Shown: positions 1 through 8,620 of the stretch, one piece after another | Layout of the letters: each line of letters starts with the position of its first letter | How positions within the stretch are numbered: position 1 is the first letter of the stretch | Source of the DNA: Hydrogenophilaceae bacterium | GTDB taxonomy: Bacteria; Pseudomonadota; Gammaproteobacteria; Burkholderiales; Thiobacillaceae | Length of the DNA: 64,000 bases | Assembly (NCBI GenBank): GCA_024709485.1 | Contig: JANJWO010000028.1 | Span: 1 to 64,000 of the forward strand | Reading direction: 5' to 3' | Notes under the pieces: model-generated | The model's database searches: none | The model's input: the letters and a program-made list of their open reading frames with translations, nothing else | Told to the model about the DNA's origin: nothing | Made by a program: the position numbers and the translations under genes

Positions 1-909
1 GGACGGGTCGAGGAAGATCTTCAGCTGCGCTTCGTAGAGCTCTTTCTCGTCACTGACGCTGGCGGCTTCTTCGATGCGGTCGGCGTCGTAGAGGATCACG
101 CCCAGGTAGCGGATGCGGCCGACGCAGGATTCCGAGCACACCGTGGGCTGGCCCGCTTCGATGCGCGGGTAGCAGAAGATGCACTTCTCGGCCTTGCCGC
201 TCTTCCAGTTGTAGTAGATCTTCTTGTACGGGCAGCCGGAGATGCACATGCGCCAACCGCGGCACTTGTCCTGGTCGATCAGCACGATGCCGTCCTCCTC
301 GCGCTTGTAGATCGAACCCGATGGACAGGAGGCGACGCACGCCGGGTTGAGGCAGTGCTCGCACAGCCGCGGCAGGTACATGAGGAAGGTGTTCTCGAAG
401 GTGGCGTGCATTTCCTTCTGCACGTTGTCGAAATTCTTGTCGCGGCCGCGCGAGGCGAACTCGCCGCCGAGGTCGTCCTCCCAGTTCGGGCCCCAGTGGA
501 TCTTGTCCATCTTCTCGCCGGTGATGGCGGAGACCGGGCGCGCGGTGGGCGGCGTCTCCGACAGCGGCGCCTTCTGCAGGTGCTGGTAATCGTAGGTGAA
601 GGGCTCGTAGTAGTCGTCGATCTCCGGCAGGTTGGGGTTGGCGAAGAGGTTGGCGAGGATTTTCACCTTGCCGCCCTGGCGCGGCTCGATCCTGCCGTCG
701 GGCCTGCGCTTCCAGCCGCCGTTCCAGACGTCCTGGTTCTCCCACTGCTTGGGGTAGCCGATGCCGGGCTTGGACTCGACGTTGTTGAACCACGCGTATT
801 CCATGCCTTCGCGCGCGGTCCACACGTTCTTGCAGGTGATCGAGCAGGTATGGCAGCCGATGCACTTGTCGAGGTTCAGCACCATGGCGATCTGAGCACG
901 CACTTTCAT
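1..909 (-). CDS. narH: Respiratory nitrate reductase beta subunit NarH (3' part beyond the window)
   Basis: Electron-transfer subunit of the membrane-bound nitrate reductase NarGHI. It carries iron-sulfur clusters that pass electrons from the NarI haems to NarG on the cytoplasmic face. The reading frame shows the ferredoxin-like cysteine groups CIGCHTCSITC near residue 16, CEHCLNPACVASCP near residue 184 and CRGWRMCISGCP, closely resembling Escherichia coli NarH. The gene is cut by the left window edge after about 300 of roughly 500 residues. Two ATG codons stand in tandem at 912 and 909. The second sits six bases after AGGAG and matches the usual MKxR start, so it is preferred. It follows narG after about 115 bases holding two hairpins, and is expected to be followed by narJ and narI outside the window. 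Confidence 0.96.
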   Translation of the reverse strand, partial: MKVRAQIAMVLNLDKCIGCHTCSITCKNVWTAREGMEYAWFNNVESKPGIGYPKQWENQDVWNGGWKRRPDGRIEPRQGGKVKILANLFANPNLPEIDDYYEPFTYDYQHLQKAPLSETPPTARPVSAITGEKMDKIHWGPNWEDDLGGEFASRGRDKNFDNVQKEMHATFENTFLMYLPRLCEHCLNPACVASCPSGSIYKREEDGIVLIDQDKCRGWRMCISGCPYKKIYYNWKSGKAEKCIFCYPRIEAGQPTVCSESCVGRIRYLGVILYDADRIEEAASVSDEKELYEAQLKIFLDPS

Positions 910-929
910 CATGTTCTCCTTGCCGGCAG

Positions 930-980
930 AACGGGCACCTGCCCGTTGCGCCTGTTGTAAAAAGGCCCGTCCCCGACGGG
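930..980 (-). terminator. Two hairpins between narG and narH, one terminator-like
   Basis: Read on the minus strand after the narG stop, the arms CCCGTC and GACGGG (980-966) form a six-pair hairpin with a three-base loop. It is followed within two bases by five T residues (963-959), the form of a weak intrinsic terminator. Just downstream, AACGGGCA and TGCCCGTT (947-930) form a second perfect hairpin ending about ten bases before the narH ribosome site. The structures are seen directly. A role in attenuation, RNA processing or setting the NarG to NarH ratio is inferred. Confidence 0.55.
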
Positions 981-1024
981 GGGCGCGGGCAATGGGTGGA
1001 GGAGGGAGTCCCACCGCAAAACTT

Positions 1025-4000
1025 TCATGTGCTTTCCCGCAGCGGACCTTCCAGCCAGTCCACCTGCTTCATCTTGCGCACGATCACGTACTCGTCGCGG
1101 TTGGAGCCGACGGTGCCGTAGTAGTTGAAGCCGTAGGCCTGCTGCGCGTAGCCGCCGATCATGTGCGTGGGCTTGGTGATGGTGCGCGTCACCGAGTTGT
1201 GGATGCCGCCCCTGAAGCCGCTGGTCTCGGCGCCCGGCACGTTGATGATCTTTTCCTGGGCGTGGTACATCAGGCACATGCCGCGCGGCACGCGCTGGCT
1301 CACCACGACCCGCGCCGTGAGCGTGCCGTTGACGTTGAACACCTCGACCCAGTCGTTGTCGACCAGCCCGGCTTCCTTCGCCTCCGACTCCGACACCCAG
1401 ACGTGGGGGCCGCCTCTGGACAGGGTGAGCATGCGCAGGTTGTCGGTGTAGGTGCTGTGGATGCCCCACTTCTGGTGCGGGGTGATCCAGTTCAGCACCA
1501 GCTCGTGGTGGCCGTTCGGCTTCTTGCCCAACAGCGGCGCGATGGTCTTGGTGTCGACCGGCGGCTTGTACACGCACTGGCCCTCGCCGAAATCCAGCAT
1601 CCACGGGTGGTCCTGGTAGAACTGCTGGCGGCCGGTGAGGGTGCGCCAGGGGATCAGCTCATGCACGTTGGTGTAGCCGGCGTTGTAGGACACATGCTCG
1701 GATTCCAGCCCCGACCAGGTCGGCGAGGAGATGATCTTGCGCGGCTGCGCCACCACGTCGCGGAAGCGGATCTTGTCGTCCTCGCGCGGGATGGCGAGAT
1801 GGGTATGGTCGCGGCCGGTGATCTTGGACAGCGCGTCCCAGGCCTTGACCGCCACCTGGCCGTTGGTTTCCGGCGCCAGCATGAGGATGGTCTCGCAGGC
1901 GTCGATGGCCGAGTCGATCTTGGGCAGCCCCTGGCTGATGCCTTCCTCGGTGACGGTGTAGTTGAGCTCGGCGAGCTGCTGCACCTCGTCCTCGGTGTTC
2001 CAGGCGATGCCCTTGCCGCCGTTGCCGACCTTGGTCATCAGCGGGCCGAGCGAGGTGAACTTCTTGTAGGTGTCGGCGTAGTCGCGCGTCACCACCGCCA
2101 TGCTCGGCATGGTCTTGCCGGGGATGGGATCGACTTCGCCCTTCTTCCAATCGCGCACGGACAGTGACTGGCCGAGTTCAGAGGGGGTGTCGTGCATCAA
2201 CGGCGTCAGCACCAGGTCCTTCTGGGTGCCGAGGTGGGTGGCGGCCAGTTCGGAGAATTTCCTGGCGATGGTCTTGTAGATTTCCCAGTCCGACTTCGAT
2301 TCCCACAAGGGCTGCACCGCCTCGCTCAAGGGATGGATGAAGGGGTGCATGTCGGAAGTGTTGAGGTCGTCCTTCTCGTACCAGGTGGCCGAGGGCAGCA
2401 CGATGTCGGAATACAGGCAGGTGGTCGACATGCGGAAGTCGAGCGTGGTGAGCAAATCGAGCTTGCCTTCCGCGCCCTTGTCATGCCACACCACTTCCTT
2501 GGGCTTGGCCTCGCCGAGCTCGCCGAGGTCCGGCCCCATCACCGCGTTCTGGGTGCCGAGCAGGTACTTGAGGAAGTACTCGTGGCCCTTGCCCGAGGAG
2601 CCCAGCAGGTTGGAGCGCCAGACAAATAAATTGCGCGGGAAGTTCTTCGGATTGTCCGGGTCCTCGCAGGCGAATTTCAGCGCCCCGCGCTTGATCTGCT
2701 CGACCGCGTACTGCACCGGGTCGATGCCCGCGGCCTCCGCCGCCTGGGTGACCTCCAGCGGGTTGGTCTCCAGCTGCGGCGCCGAGGGCAGCCAGCCCAT
2801 GCGCTCGGCGCGCACGTTGAAGTCGATCAGGCGGTAGTCGCCGGTGCCCTTGGCGGCGGTGGGCGAGAGGATTTCCGACACCGCCAGCTTCTCGTGGCGC
2901 CACTGGCTGGTGTGGGCGTAGAAGAACGAGGTGCCGTTCATCTGCCGCGAGGGGCGATGCCAGTCGAGGGCGAAAGCGAGCGGCGCCCAGCCGGTCTGCG
3001 GGCGCAGCTTCTCCTGGCCGACGTAGTGCGCCCAGCCGCCGCCGGACTGGCCGATGCAGCCGCACATCATCAACAGGTTCATGATGCCGCGGTAGATCAT
3101 GTCATTGTGGTACCAGTGGTTCAAGGCGGCGCCGAGGATGACCATGGACTTGCCGTGGGTCTGGTTGGCGTTGTCGGCGAACTCGCGCGCCACGGTGATG
3201 ATGTCGGCGCGCGGCACGCCGCAATGCTTCTCGGCCCAGGCCGGGGTGTAGGGCACGTCGTCGTCGTAGCTCACCGGGATGTTGGGCCCGCCGAGGCCGC
3301 GGTCGACGCCGTAGTTGGCCAGCATCAGGTCGTAGACCGTGGCGATGCGCACGTCCTTGCCGCCGACGCTGATGACCTTGACCGGCATGTTGCGCACCAG
3401 CAGCTCGTCGTGGTCGTCGCCGCCGAAGTAGGGCAGGGCGACCTCGGCGATTTCGTCGTGAGTTCCCAAAAGCGTCAGCTGCGGCTTGACCTCTTTGTTG
3501 GAGTAACCGTCGCGCATCTCCAGGTTCCAGGCGCCGGACTGGCCCCAGCGGAAGCCGACCGAGCCGTTGGGCGCCACCAGATAACCGGTGTGCTCGTCGT
3601 ACACCACGGTCTTCCACTCGGGGTTGTTGTCCTGGCCGAGGTTGCCGGTGAGGTCGGAGGCGCGCAGGAAACGGTCGGCGACCAGCTTGCCGTCGTGCTC
3701 CTTCAGCATCACCAGCATGGGATGGTCGTTGTACTGGCGGCAGTAGCCGTCGAAGTATTCGCTGCGGTTCTTGTTGTGGAACTCGGACAGGATGACGTGG
3801 CCCATGGCCAGGGCGAGCGCGGCGTCGGTGCCTTGCCTGGGCGCGAGCCAGATGTCGCCGAACTTGACCATCTCGCCGAAGTCCGAGGACACCGCCACGG
3901 TCTTGGTGCCCTTGTAGCGCACCTCGGTGTAGAAGTGCGCGTCGGGGGTGCGGGTCTGCGGCACGTTGGAGCCCCACACCATCAAATAGGTCGAGTTGTA

Positions 4001-4729
4001 CCAGTCGGCCGATTCCGGCACGTCGGTCTGCTCGCCCCACACCTGCGGGCTGGAGGGCGGCAGGTCGCAGTACCAGTCGTAGAAGGACAGCGGGGTGCCG
4101 CCGATCAGCGACAGATAGCGCGAGCCGGCGGCGTAGCTCACCATCGACATGGCGGGGATCGGCGAGAAGCCGGCGACGCGGTCCGGGCCGTATTCCTTGA
4201 TGGTGTGCACGTTGGCGGCGGCGATGATCTCGGTGACCTCGTCCCACTTGGCGCGCACGAAGCCGCCCTGCCCGCGCACCGACTTGTAGCGCTTGGCCTT
4301 GGCCGGGTCGCCGGTGATCGATTTCCACGCTTCCACCGGGCCCAGGGTCTTCCTGGCCTCGCGCCACAGCTCCATCAGGCGGCCGCGGATCAGCGGGTAT
4401 TTCACGCGCTGCGCCGAGTACACGTACCAGGAATAGCTGGCGCCGCGCGGGCAGCCGCGCGGTTCGTGGTTGGGCAGGTCGGGGCGGGTGCGCGGATAGT
4501 CGGTTTGTTGAATCTCCCAGGTGATGAGGCCGTTCTTGACGTAGATGCGCCAGCTGCACGAGCCGGTACAGTTCACGCCGTGGGTCGAGCGGACGATCTT
4601 GTCCTGCTGCCAGCGGCTGCGGTAGGCGTTTTCCCAGCTGCGGTCTTCATTGCTGACGACGCCGTGGCCGTTGGAGAACTCGCTTATGTTCTTTTTGAAG
4701 AACGTCAATCGGTCGAGGAAGTGACTCAT
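1025..4729 (-). CDS. narG: Respiratory nitrate reductase catalytic alpha subunit NarG
   Basis: Catalytic subunit that reduces nitrate to nitrite at a molybdenum bis-MGD centre in the cytoplasm, using quinol electrons delivered through NarI and NarH. The protein has 1234 residues, against about 1247 in E. coli, and aligns along its whole length. The N terminus has the FS0 cluster ligands His50, Cys54, Cys58 and Cys93 (THGVNCTGSCSW and RGCPRGAS). The segment GEQTDVPESADWYN near residue 220 holds the expected molybdenum-ligand aspartate. The molydopterin-binding C-terminal domain ends with the conserved TVGSNRDEYV region. The ATG is preceded by AAGGAG. It lies 25 bases after narK2 and forms one operon narK1-narK2-narG-narH. 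No Tat signal is present, as expected for a cytoplasm-facing Nar enzyme. Confidence 0.98.
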   Translation of the reverse strand: MSHFLDRLTFFKKNISEFSNGHGVVSNEDRSWENAYRSRWQQDKIVRSTHGVNCTGSCSWRIYVKNGLITWEIQQTDYPRTRPDLPNHEPRGCPRGASYSWYVYSAQRVKYPLIRGRLMELWREARKTLGPVEAWKSITGDPAKAKRYKSVRGQGGFVRAKWDEVTEIIAAANVHTIKEYGPDRVAGFSPIPAMSMVSYAAGSRYLSLIGGTPLSFYDWYCDLPPSSPQVWGEQTDVPESADWYNSTYLMVWGSNVPQTRTPDAHFYTEVRYKGTKTVAVSSDFGEMVKFGDIWLAPRQGTDAALALAMGHVILSEFHNKNRSEYFDGYCRQYNDHPMLVMLKEHDGKLVADRFLRASDLTGNLGQDNNPEWKTVVYDEHTGYLVAPNGSVGFRWGQSGAWNLEMRDGYSNKEVKPQLTLLGTHDEIAEVALPYFGGDDHDELLVRNMPVKVISVGGKDVRIATVYDLMLANYGVDRGLGGPNIPVSYDDDVPYTPAWAEKHCGVPRADIITVAREFADNANQTHGKSMVILGAALNHWYHNDMIYRGIMNLLMMCGCIGQSGGGWAHYVGQEKLRPQTGWAPLAFALDWHRPSRQMNGTSFFYAHTSQWRHEKLAVSEILSPTAAKGTGDYRLIDFNVRAERMGWLPSAPQLETNPLEVTQAAEAAGIDPVQYAVEQIKRGALKFACEDPDNPKNFPRNLFVWRSNLLGSSGKGHEYFLKYLLGTQNAVMGPDLGELGEAKPKEVVWHDKGAEGKLDLLTTLDFRMSTTCLYSDIVLPSATWYEKDDLNTSDMHPFIHPLSEAVQPLWESKSDWEIYKTIARKFSELAATHLGTQKDLVLTPLMHDTPSELGQSLSVRDWKKGEVDPIPGKTMPSMAVVTRDYADTYKKFTSLGPLMTKVGNGGKGIAWNTEDEVQQLAELNYTVTEEGISQGLPKIDSAIDACETILMLAPETNGQVAVKAWDALSKITGRDHTHLAIPREDDKIRFRDVVAQPRKIISSPTWSGLESEHVSYNAGYTNVHELIPWRTLTGRQQFYQDHPWMLDFGEGQCVYKPPVDTKTIAPLLGKKPNGHHELVLNWITPHQKWGIHSTYTDNLRMLTLSRGGPHVWVSESEAKEAGLVDNDWVEVFNVNGTLTARVVVSQRVPRGMCLMYHAQEKIINVPGAETSGFRGGIHNSVTRTITKPTHMIGGYAQQAYGFNYYGTVGSNRDEYVIVRKMKQVDWLEGPLREST

Positions 4730-4754
4730 TGCTTTGCTCCTTGCTGGTTTGCGG

Positions 4755-6365
4755 TCACGGATTCTTGATATAGGCGTTCTTGCGCAGGTAGAACCACCAG
4801 TTCAACACCAGGCACACGGCGTAGAACACCGCGAAGCCGTACATCGCGTATTGCGGCGTGCCGGCCTTGATCTGGTTCTTGATCACCTCGGGGGCGATGA
4901 AGGAGCCGTAGGCCGCCACCGCCGAGGTCCAGCCCAGCACCGGACCGGCCTGCACGCGGTCGAAGATCACGCCGACGGTGCGGAAGGTGGAGCCGTTGCC
5001 GATGCCGCTGGCGGCGAACAGCGCCACGAACACCGCCAGGAACTGGCCGAAGTAGGCTTCCGGCGTGGCCGATTGGTAGGCCTGCATCAGCACATACCCA
5101 GCATAGACGGACGCGGCGACCATGATGGCCGAGATGGCCTGGGTGACGATGGAGCCGCCAACCTTGTCGGAAATCCAGCCGCCCACGGGGCGGATCAGCG
5201 CACCGACGAAGGGGCCGATCCAGGCGTACTGCAGGGCGGACGGCGCGTTCGGGTTCTTGCTGTGCACCCAGGCCTGGGTGGCGGCGTCGAACACGTGGGT
5301 GTCGCCGAAGATCACCGTGATCGACAGCGGCAGCGCCATCGAGAAGCCGATGAAGGAGCCGAAGGTGACCAGGTAGAGCGCCGTCATCGACCAGGTGTGG
5401 CGGTTCTTGAAGATGGCGAACTGCTTGGCAATGTTCTCCTTCATCGGCCCGAACGCCGCCAGCTTCAGGATCAGCAGCGTGGCGACGATGATGAGCGGCA
5501 TCGCCAGCCACATGTTGAGCAGGCCAAGGCCGGTGGGCGCGGGCAGGTAGAGGTAGAGGCCTCCGATGGCGGGAATGAAGGCCAGCGTGTAGAGCCAGGT
5601 CACCTTGAGGAAGGCGGCGATGGAGTGGCCCGCATCCGGTGACACCGTGAGCAGGTTGTTCATGCCGAACCAGGCGATGGCGCCGAGCGGCACCAGCGAC
5701 AGCATCCAGGTGAAGCCGGCGTTCTGGACGAAGGTCTCGGTGCCGGCGGCGATCTTGCCGAAGATCCAGCCGCTGTCCTTCACCAGCGTCATCGGCTCGC
5801 CGCCGAGCGCGCCGAACACGCTCACCGTCATCACCAGCGGGATCAGGATCTGCATGGTGGTGACGCCGAAGTTGCCGAGGCCGGCGTTGATGCCGAGCGC
5901 GGTGCCTTGCAGCCGCTTGGGGAAGAAGGTGGAGATGTTCGACATCGAGCTGGCGAAGTTGCCGCCGCCGACACCCGACCACAGCGCCATCAGCTGGAAG
6001 CTCCACAGCGGCCACTCCGGATGCTGCAGCACGATGTCGGTGCCGATGGCGGGCGCGAGCAGCATCGAGGTGGTGAGGAAGATGACGTTGCGTCCGCCCG
6101 CCAGGCGGATGAAGAAGGACGAGGGGATGCGCATGGTCGCGCCGGCGAGGCCCGAGATCGCGGTCAGCGTGAACAGCTCCTCCTTGCTGAAGGGGAAGCC
6201 CAGGTTGGACATCTGCACCGTGATGATGCCCCACATGAGCCACACCGCGAAGCCGCACAGTAGAGCCGGAACGGAGATCCACAGGTTGCGGTAGGCGATC
6301 TTCCTGCCGGTCGTTTCCCAGAAGGCCGGGTCTTCCGGGTTCCATTCCTTGATGTTGATGGGCAT
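4755..6365 (-). CDS. narK2: NarK2-type nitrate/nitrite transporter (major facilitator superfamily)
   Basis: Inner-membrane transporter of 536 residues with about 12 to 14 hydrophobic segments. NarK2-type carriers exchange cytoplasmic nitrite for external nitrate, preventing nitrite build-up during Nar respiration. The sequence begins with an N-terminal extension ending in RNLWISVPALLCGFAVWLMWG and contains nitrate-signature glycine-rich stretches (GVGGGNFASSMSNI in TM5 and a matching GNGSTFRTVGV in TM11), with the conserved arginines of NarK carriers. It sits between narK1 and narG, 27 bases after narK1, with AGGAG upstream of the ATG. Assignment to the NarK2 rather than the NarK1 group rests on length and position as the second gene of a narK1K2GHJI operon. 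Confidence 0.93.
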   Translation of the reverse strand: MPINIKEWNPEDPAFWETTGRKIAYRNLWISVPALLCGFAVWLMWGIITVQMSNLGFPFSKEELFTLTAISGLAGATMRIPSSFFIRLAGGRNVIFLTTSMLLAPAIGTDIVLQHPEWPLWSFQLMALWSGVGGGNFASSMSNISTFFPKRLQGTALGINAGLGNFGVTTMQILIPLVMTVSVFGALGGEPMTLVKDSGWIFGKIAAGTETFVQNAGFTWMLSLVPLGAIAWFGMNNLLTVSPDAGHSIAAFLKVTWLYTLAFIPAIGGLYLYLPAPTGLGLLNMWLAMPLIIVATLLILKLAAFGPMKENIAKQFAIFKNRHTWSMTALYLVTFGSFIGFSMALPLSITVIFGDTHVFDAATQAWVHSKNPNAPSALQYAWIGPFVGALIRPVGGWISDKVGGSIVTQAISAIMVAASVYAGYVLMQAYQSATPEAYFGQFLAVFVALFAASGIGNGSTFRTVGVIFDRVQAGPVLGWTSAVAAYGSFIAPEVIKNQIKAGTPQYAMYGFAVFYAVCLVLNWWFYLRKNAYIKNP

Positions 6366-6392
6366 TGAAGGCTCCTGTCCTGGAAAGAGGGG

Positions 6393-7646
6393 TTATTCGA
6401 GCGTGTCGGCTGCCGCGGCCTTGATCACCGGCAGCTTGCGGACTTCGGTCAGGTACATCCAGATCAGCGAGACCCAGGTGATGCCGTACATCAGCATGAA
6501 GATGCCGCTGTTGATTCCGGTGAGATCGACGATGGCGCCGAACAGGATGGGCAGGATGAAGCCGCCAAGGCCGCCCATCAGCCCGACGATGCCGGAGATG
6601 ACGCCGATGTTGTCCGGGTATTCGTCGGAGATGTACTTGAATACCGAGGCCTTGCCGAAGGCCCAGCACAGCCCGAGGATGAACAGCAGCGCGGTGAACA
6701 CCCAGACGTTGAGACCGATATGCAGGGAGAATTCGCCCTTGGTGGTCTGGATGACCATGTCGGTCTGCGGATAGGAGAGGAGGAACAGGCAGATCCACGA
6801 CACCCACATCACCCACCAGGTGAGCCGGTGCGCGCCGACCTTGTCCGATATCCAGCCGCCCACCGCGCGCATCACGCCGCCCGGCAGAGAAAAGCAGGCG
6901 GCCATCAGCGCGGCGGTCTTGATGGAGAAGCCGTACTCCGTGATGAAATACTTGGTCAGCCACAGCGCCAGCGCCACGTAGCCGCCGAACACGATCGAGT
7001 AATACTGGGAGAGCTTCCAGACGTTGGGGTCCTTCAGCGCGGCGAGTTGCTGCTTGAAGGTGACGTGGCTGGGGACGTGGTGCGCCGTGTCGGTATAGGT
7101 GAAGATCCAGAAGAGGATGGCGGTGATCAGCATGACCACCGCATACACATGCGGCACGGCCTGCCAGCCGAAGGCGACGACCAGCGAGGGGGCGATGAAC
7201 TTGGTCAGCGCGGCGCCCGAATTGCCGGCGCCGAAGATGCCCATGGCGAAGCCCTGGCGGTTTTTCGGGAACCAGCGCGCCACGTACGCGATGCCCACCG
7301 AGAACGAGCCGCCGGCCACGCCCACGAACAGCGCCAGCACCAGGAAATGCCAGTACGCCGTGGCATAGCCGATCAGCCAGATCGGCACCACGACCGCCAG
7401 CATGAGGGCGGTGAACACGATGCGCCCGCCCAGCCTGTCGGTCCACATGCCGAGCGGCAGGCGGATGAGCGAGCCGGTCAGCACCGGCGTCGCCACCAGG
7501 ATGCCGAACTGGGTTTCGTTCAGGTTCAGCATGTTCTTGATCGGGATGCCGATGATCGCGAACATCATCCACACGGCGAAACAGGCGGTAAAAGCCAGCG
7601 TGCTCAGGGTGAGCACGGAAATCTGCTTTTGGGGCTGGGTTGCCAT
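6393..7646 (-). CDS. narK1: NarK1-type nitrate transporter (major facilitator superfamily)
   Basis: Inner-membrane carrier of 417 residues with 12 predicted helices. NarK1-type proteins are thought to act as nitrate/proton symporters that start nitrate uptake before nitrite accumulates. Visible family features are RLPLGMWTDRLGGR between TM2 and TM3, GVAGGSFSVGIAYVARWFP in TM4-5, and the repeated GGWISDKVGAHR loop in the second half. It is the first gene of the nar operon, so its upstream region (7647-8059) should hold the nar promoter. AAAGGA precedes the ATG. A perfect inverted repeat (TTAAGAC/GTCTTAA) lies 19 to 38 bases upstream of the start. Confidence 0.92.
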   Translation of the reverse strand: MATQPQKQISVLTLSTLAFTACFAVWMMFAIIGIPIKNMLNLNETQFGILVATPVLTGSLIRLPLGMWTDRLGGRIVFTALMLAVVVPIWLIGYATAYWHFLVLALFVGVAGGSFSVGIAYVARWFPKNRQGFAMGIFGAGNSGAALTKFIAPSLVVAFGWQAVPHVYAVVMLITAILFWIFTYTDTAHHVPSHVTFKQQLAALKDPNVWKLSQYYSIVFGGYVALALWLTKYFITEYGFSIKTAALMAACFSLPGGVMRAVGGWISDKVGAHRLTWWVMWVSWICLFLLSYPQTDMVIQTTKGEFSLHIGLNVWVFTALLFILGLCWAFGKASVFKYISDEYPDNIGVISGIVGLMGGLGGFILPILFGAIVDLTGINSGIFMLMYGITWVSLIWMYLTEVRKLPVIKAAAADTLE

Positions 7647-8059
7647 GGCGCGTCCTTTGTTGTATTAAGACTAACTTGTCTTAAATGATGATCGCAGTGT
7701 AGGCCGATGCCCATAAATGAAAAGTGGTGAATATGTATGCCAAAGAAAGCTTTATGCCTCCAATGAGGTAGGGTGGTATGCAGATAACTTGCTGTTTTTT
7801 AAAATATACCCTGCTGGCAGCTCGGCCACGGGTAGGGTAAAAGTAAATTGGGAGTAGCTCTTCAACGGTGAAGACGAGCCAATGGTGACAGTGGTATATT
7901 TGGCCTGTGGGTAGACGGCCCAATCAGGCGCCCGCTCCGCTTTGGACGGATGGCTCGCGCCGGCGCGGGCCGACACTAAATTTCGCGCCCCAGGCAAGCG
8001 CCTGGGCGCCCGCTTTCAGGAATTCGGATTTTTTTTAACCAGTACGACAGGAAACTCAA
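7647..8059. promoter_or_regulatory. Divergent control region between narK1 and the cytochrome c gene
   Basis: A 413-base gap without a convincing gene. It holds the narK1-proximal dyad (7665-7684) and a six-base-arm dyad TCTTCA-N4-TGAAGA at 7859-7874 with CRP/FNR-like spacing but not the FNR sequence. There are several near matches to NarL heptamers on the minus strand, such as TACCCAC and TACCACT around 7885-7915. Close to the cytochrome gene, a hairpin (CCCAGGC-AAGC-GCCTGGG, 7989-8006) is followed 23 bases later by eight T residues (8029-8036). No perfect FNR box was found, so the expected anaerobic control is inferred from gene function only. Confidence 0.45.
7665..7684. promoter_or_regulatory. 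Perfect inverted repeat just upstream of narK1
   Basis: Arms TTAAGAC and GTCTTAA are separated by six bases. The dyad lies so close to the narK1 start that it probably falls in the leader or at the promoter's downstream edge, suiting a repressor or an RNA hairpin. It does not match the FNR consensus TTGAT-N4-ATCAA. A related, less perfect sequence lies at 21166-21184. Confidence 0.5.
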
Positions 8060-8485
8060 ATGAAAAAGACATCGCTCCTTCTTGCCCTTTCACTCGCTGC
8101 GCTGCTGAGCGCCTGCGGGAAAGAGGAAAGCGCGCCGCAAGAGGCCGCCGCGCCGGCCGCCCCCGCAGTCGAGGCGCCTGCGCCCGAGGCCGCCGCGCCG
8201 GCCGCCGCGGAGCAGCCTGAAGTGGCGTCGGACGACGTGGGCAAGAAAGTGTTCGGCGCCGTTTGCTCGATGTGCCACGCCTCCGGCGCTGCCGGCGCGC
8301 CGAAGACCGGCGACAAGGCCGACTGGGGCCCGCGCATCGCCCAGGGCATGGACACCCTGTACAAGCACGCGATCGAAGGCTTTACCGGCGCGAAAGGCAT
8401 GATGCCCGCCCGCGGCGGCTCCACCACGCTCTCGGACGACGAGGTGAAGGCGGCGGTGAACTATATGGTCGACAAGGCCAAATAA
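8060..8485 (+). CDS. Small c-type cytochrome lipoprotein (cytochrome c5-like)
   Basis: A 141-residue exported monohaem cytochrome. Residues 1-19 form a lipoprotein signal ending in the lipobox LLSAC. An alanine/proline/glutamate-rich tether follows from about residue 25 to 55, then a class I cytochrome domain with the haem site CSMCH near residue 72 and a distal methionine in GAKGMMPARGG. Haem is thus held on a flexible arm at the membrane surface, as in electron shuttles to periplasmic reductases. It stands alone on the plus strand between the nar and nos operons and ends in a strong terminator. A role as donor to nitrous oxide reductase or another denitrification enzyme is inferred from position. 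CAGGAAAC precedes the ATG. Confidence 0.88.
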   Translation: MKKTSLLLALSLAALLSACGKEESAPQEAAAPAAPAVEAPAPEAAAPAAAEQPEVASDDVGKKVFGAVCSMCHASGAAGAPKTGDKADWGPRIAQGMDTLYKHAIEGFTGAKGMMPARGGSTTLSDDEVKAAVNYMVDKAK

Positions 8486-8517
8486 GCCGGAGGCCCGGAA
8501 ATCGGGCCGCCAGGACG

Positions 8518-8556
8518 AAAAAAGCGGGGGAGACCGGGTCTCCCCCGCTTTATTTT
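8518..8556. terminator. Strong bidirectional intrinsic terminator
   Basis: AAAGCGGGGGAGAC (8521-8534) pairs perfectly with GTCTCCCCCGCTTT (8538-8551) around a three-base loop. The plus strand then reads ATTTTT, and the minus strand has six T residues (8523-8518). It can therefore end both the plus-strand cytochrome transcript and the minus-strand nos operon that stops at 8621. Confidence 0.92.
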
Positions 8557-8620
8557 TGCCTGCGCCTGCCGGATCGGCCCGGGAGCCGGGCGGCGATGGG
8601 CCGCTGATGCTGGCCCGGAG

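Noticed and set aside
2894-4768. A 624-codon plus-strand open frame opposite narG
   Set aside because: It lies wholly antisense to a full-length, highly conserved narG. Its composition (runs of Val, Gly, Ala, His, Asp) is that of the complement of GC-rich coding DNA, and it has no domain.
4726-7572. A 948-codon minus-strand open frame across narK2 and narK1
   Set aside because: It is in another frame of the same strand as two clear transporters, is rich in Arg, His and Pro, and has no hydrophobic pattern of its own. It is a GC-content artefact.
8029-8036. Terminator before the cytochrome c gene
   Set aside because: The T run is 23 bases from the hairpin stem, too far for intrinsic termination; it is listed only as a leader feature.
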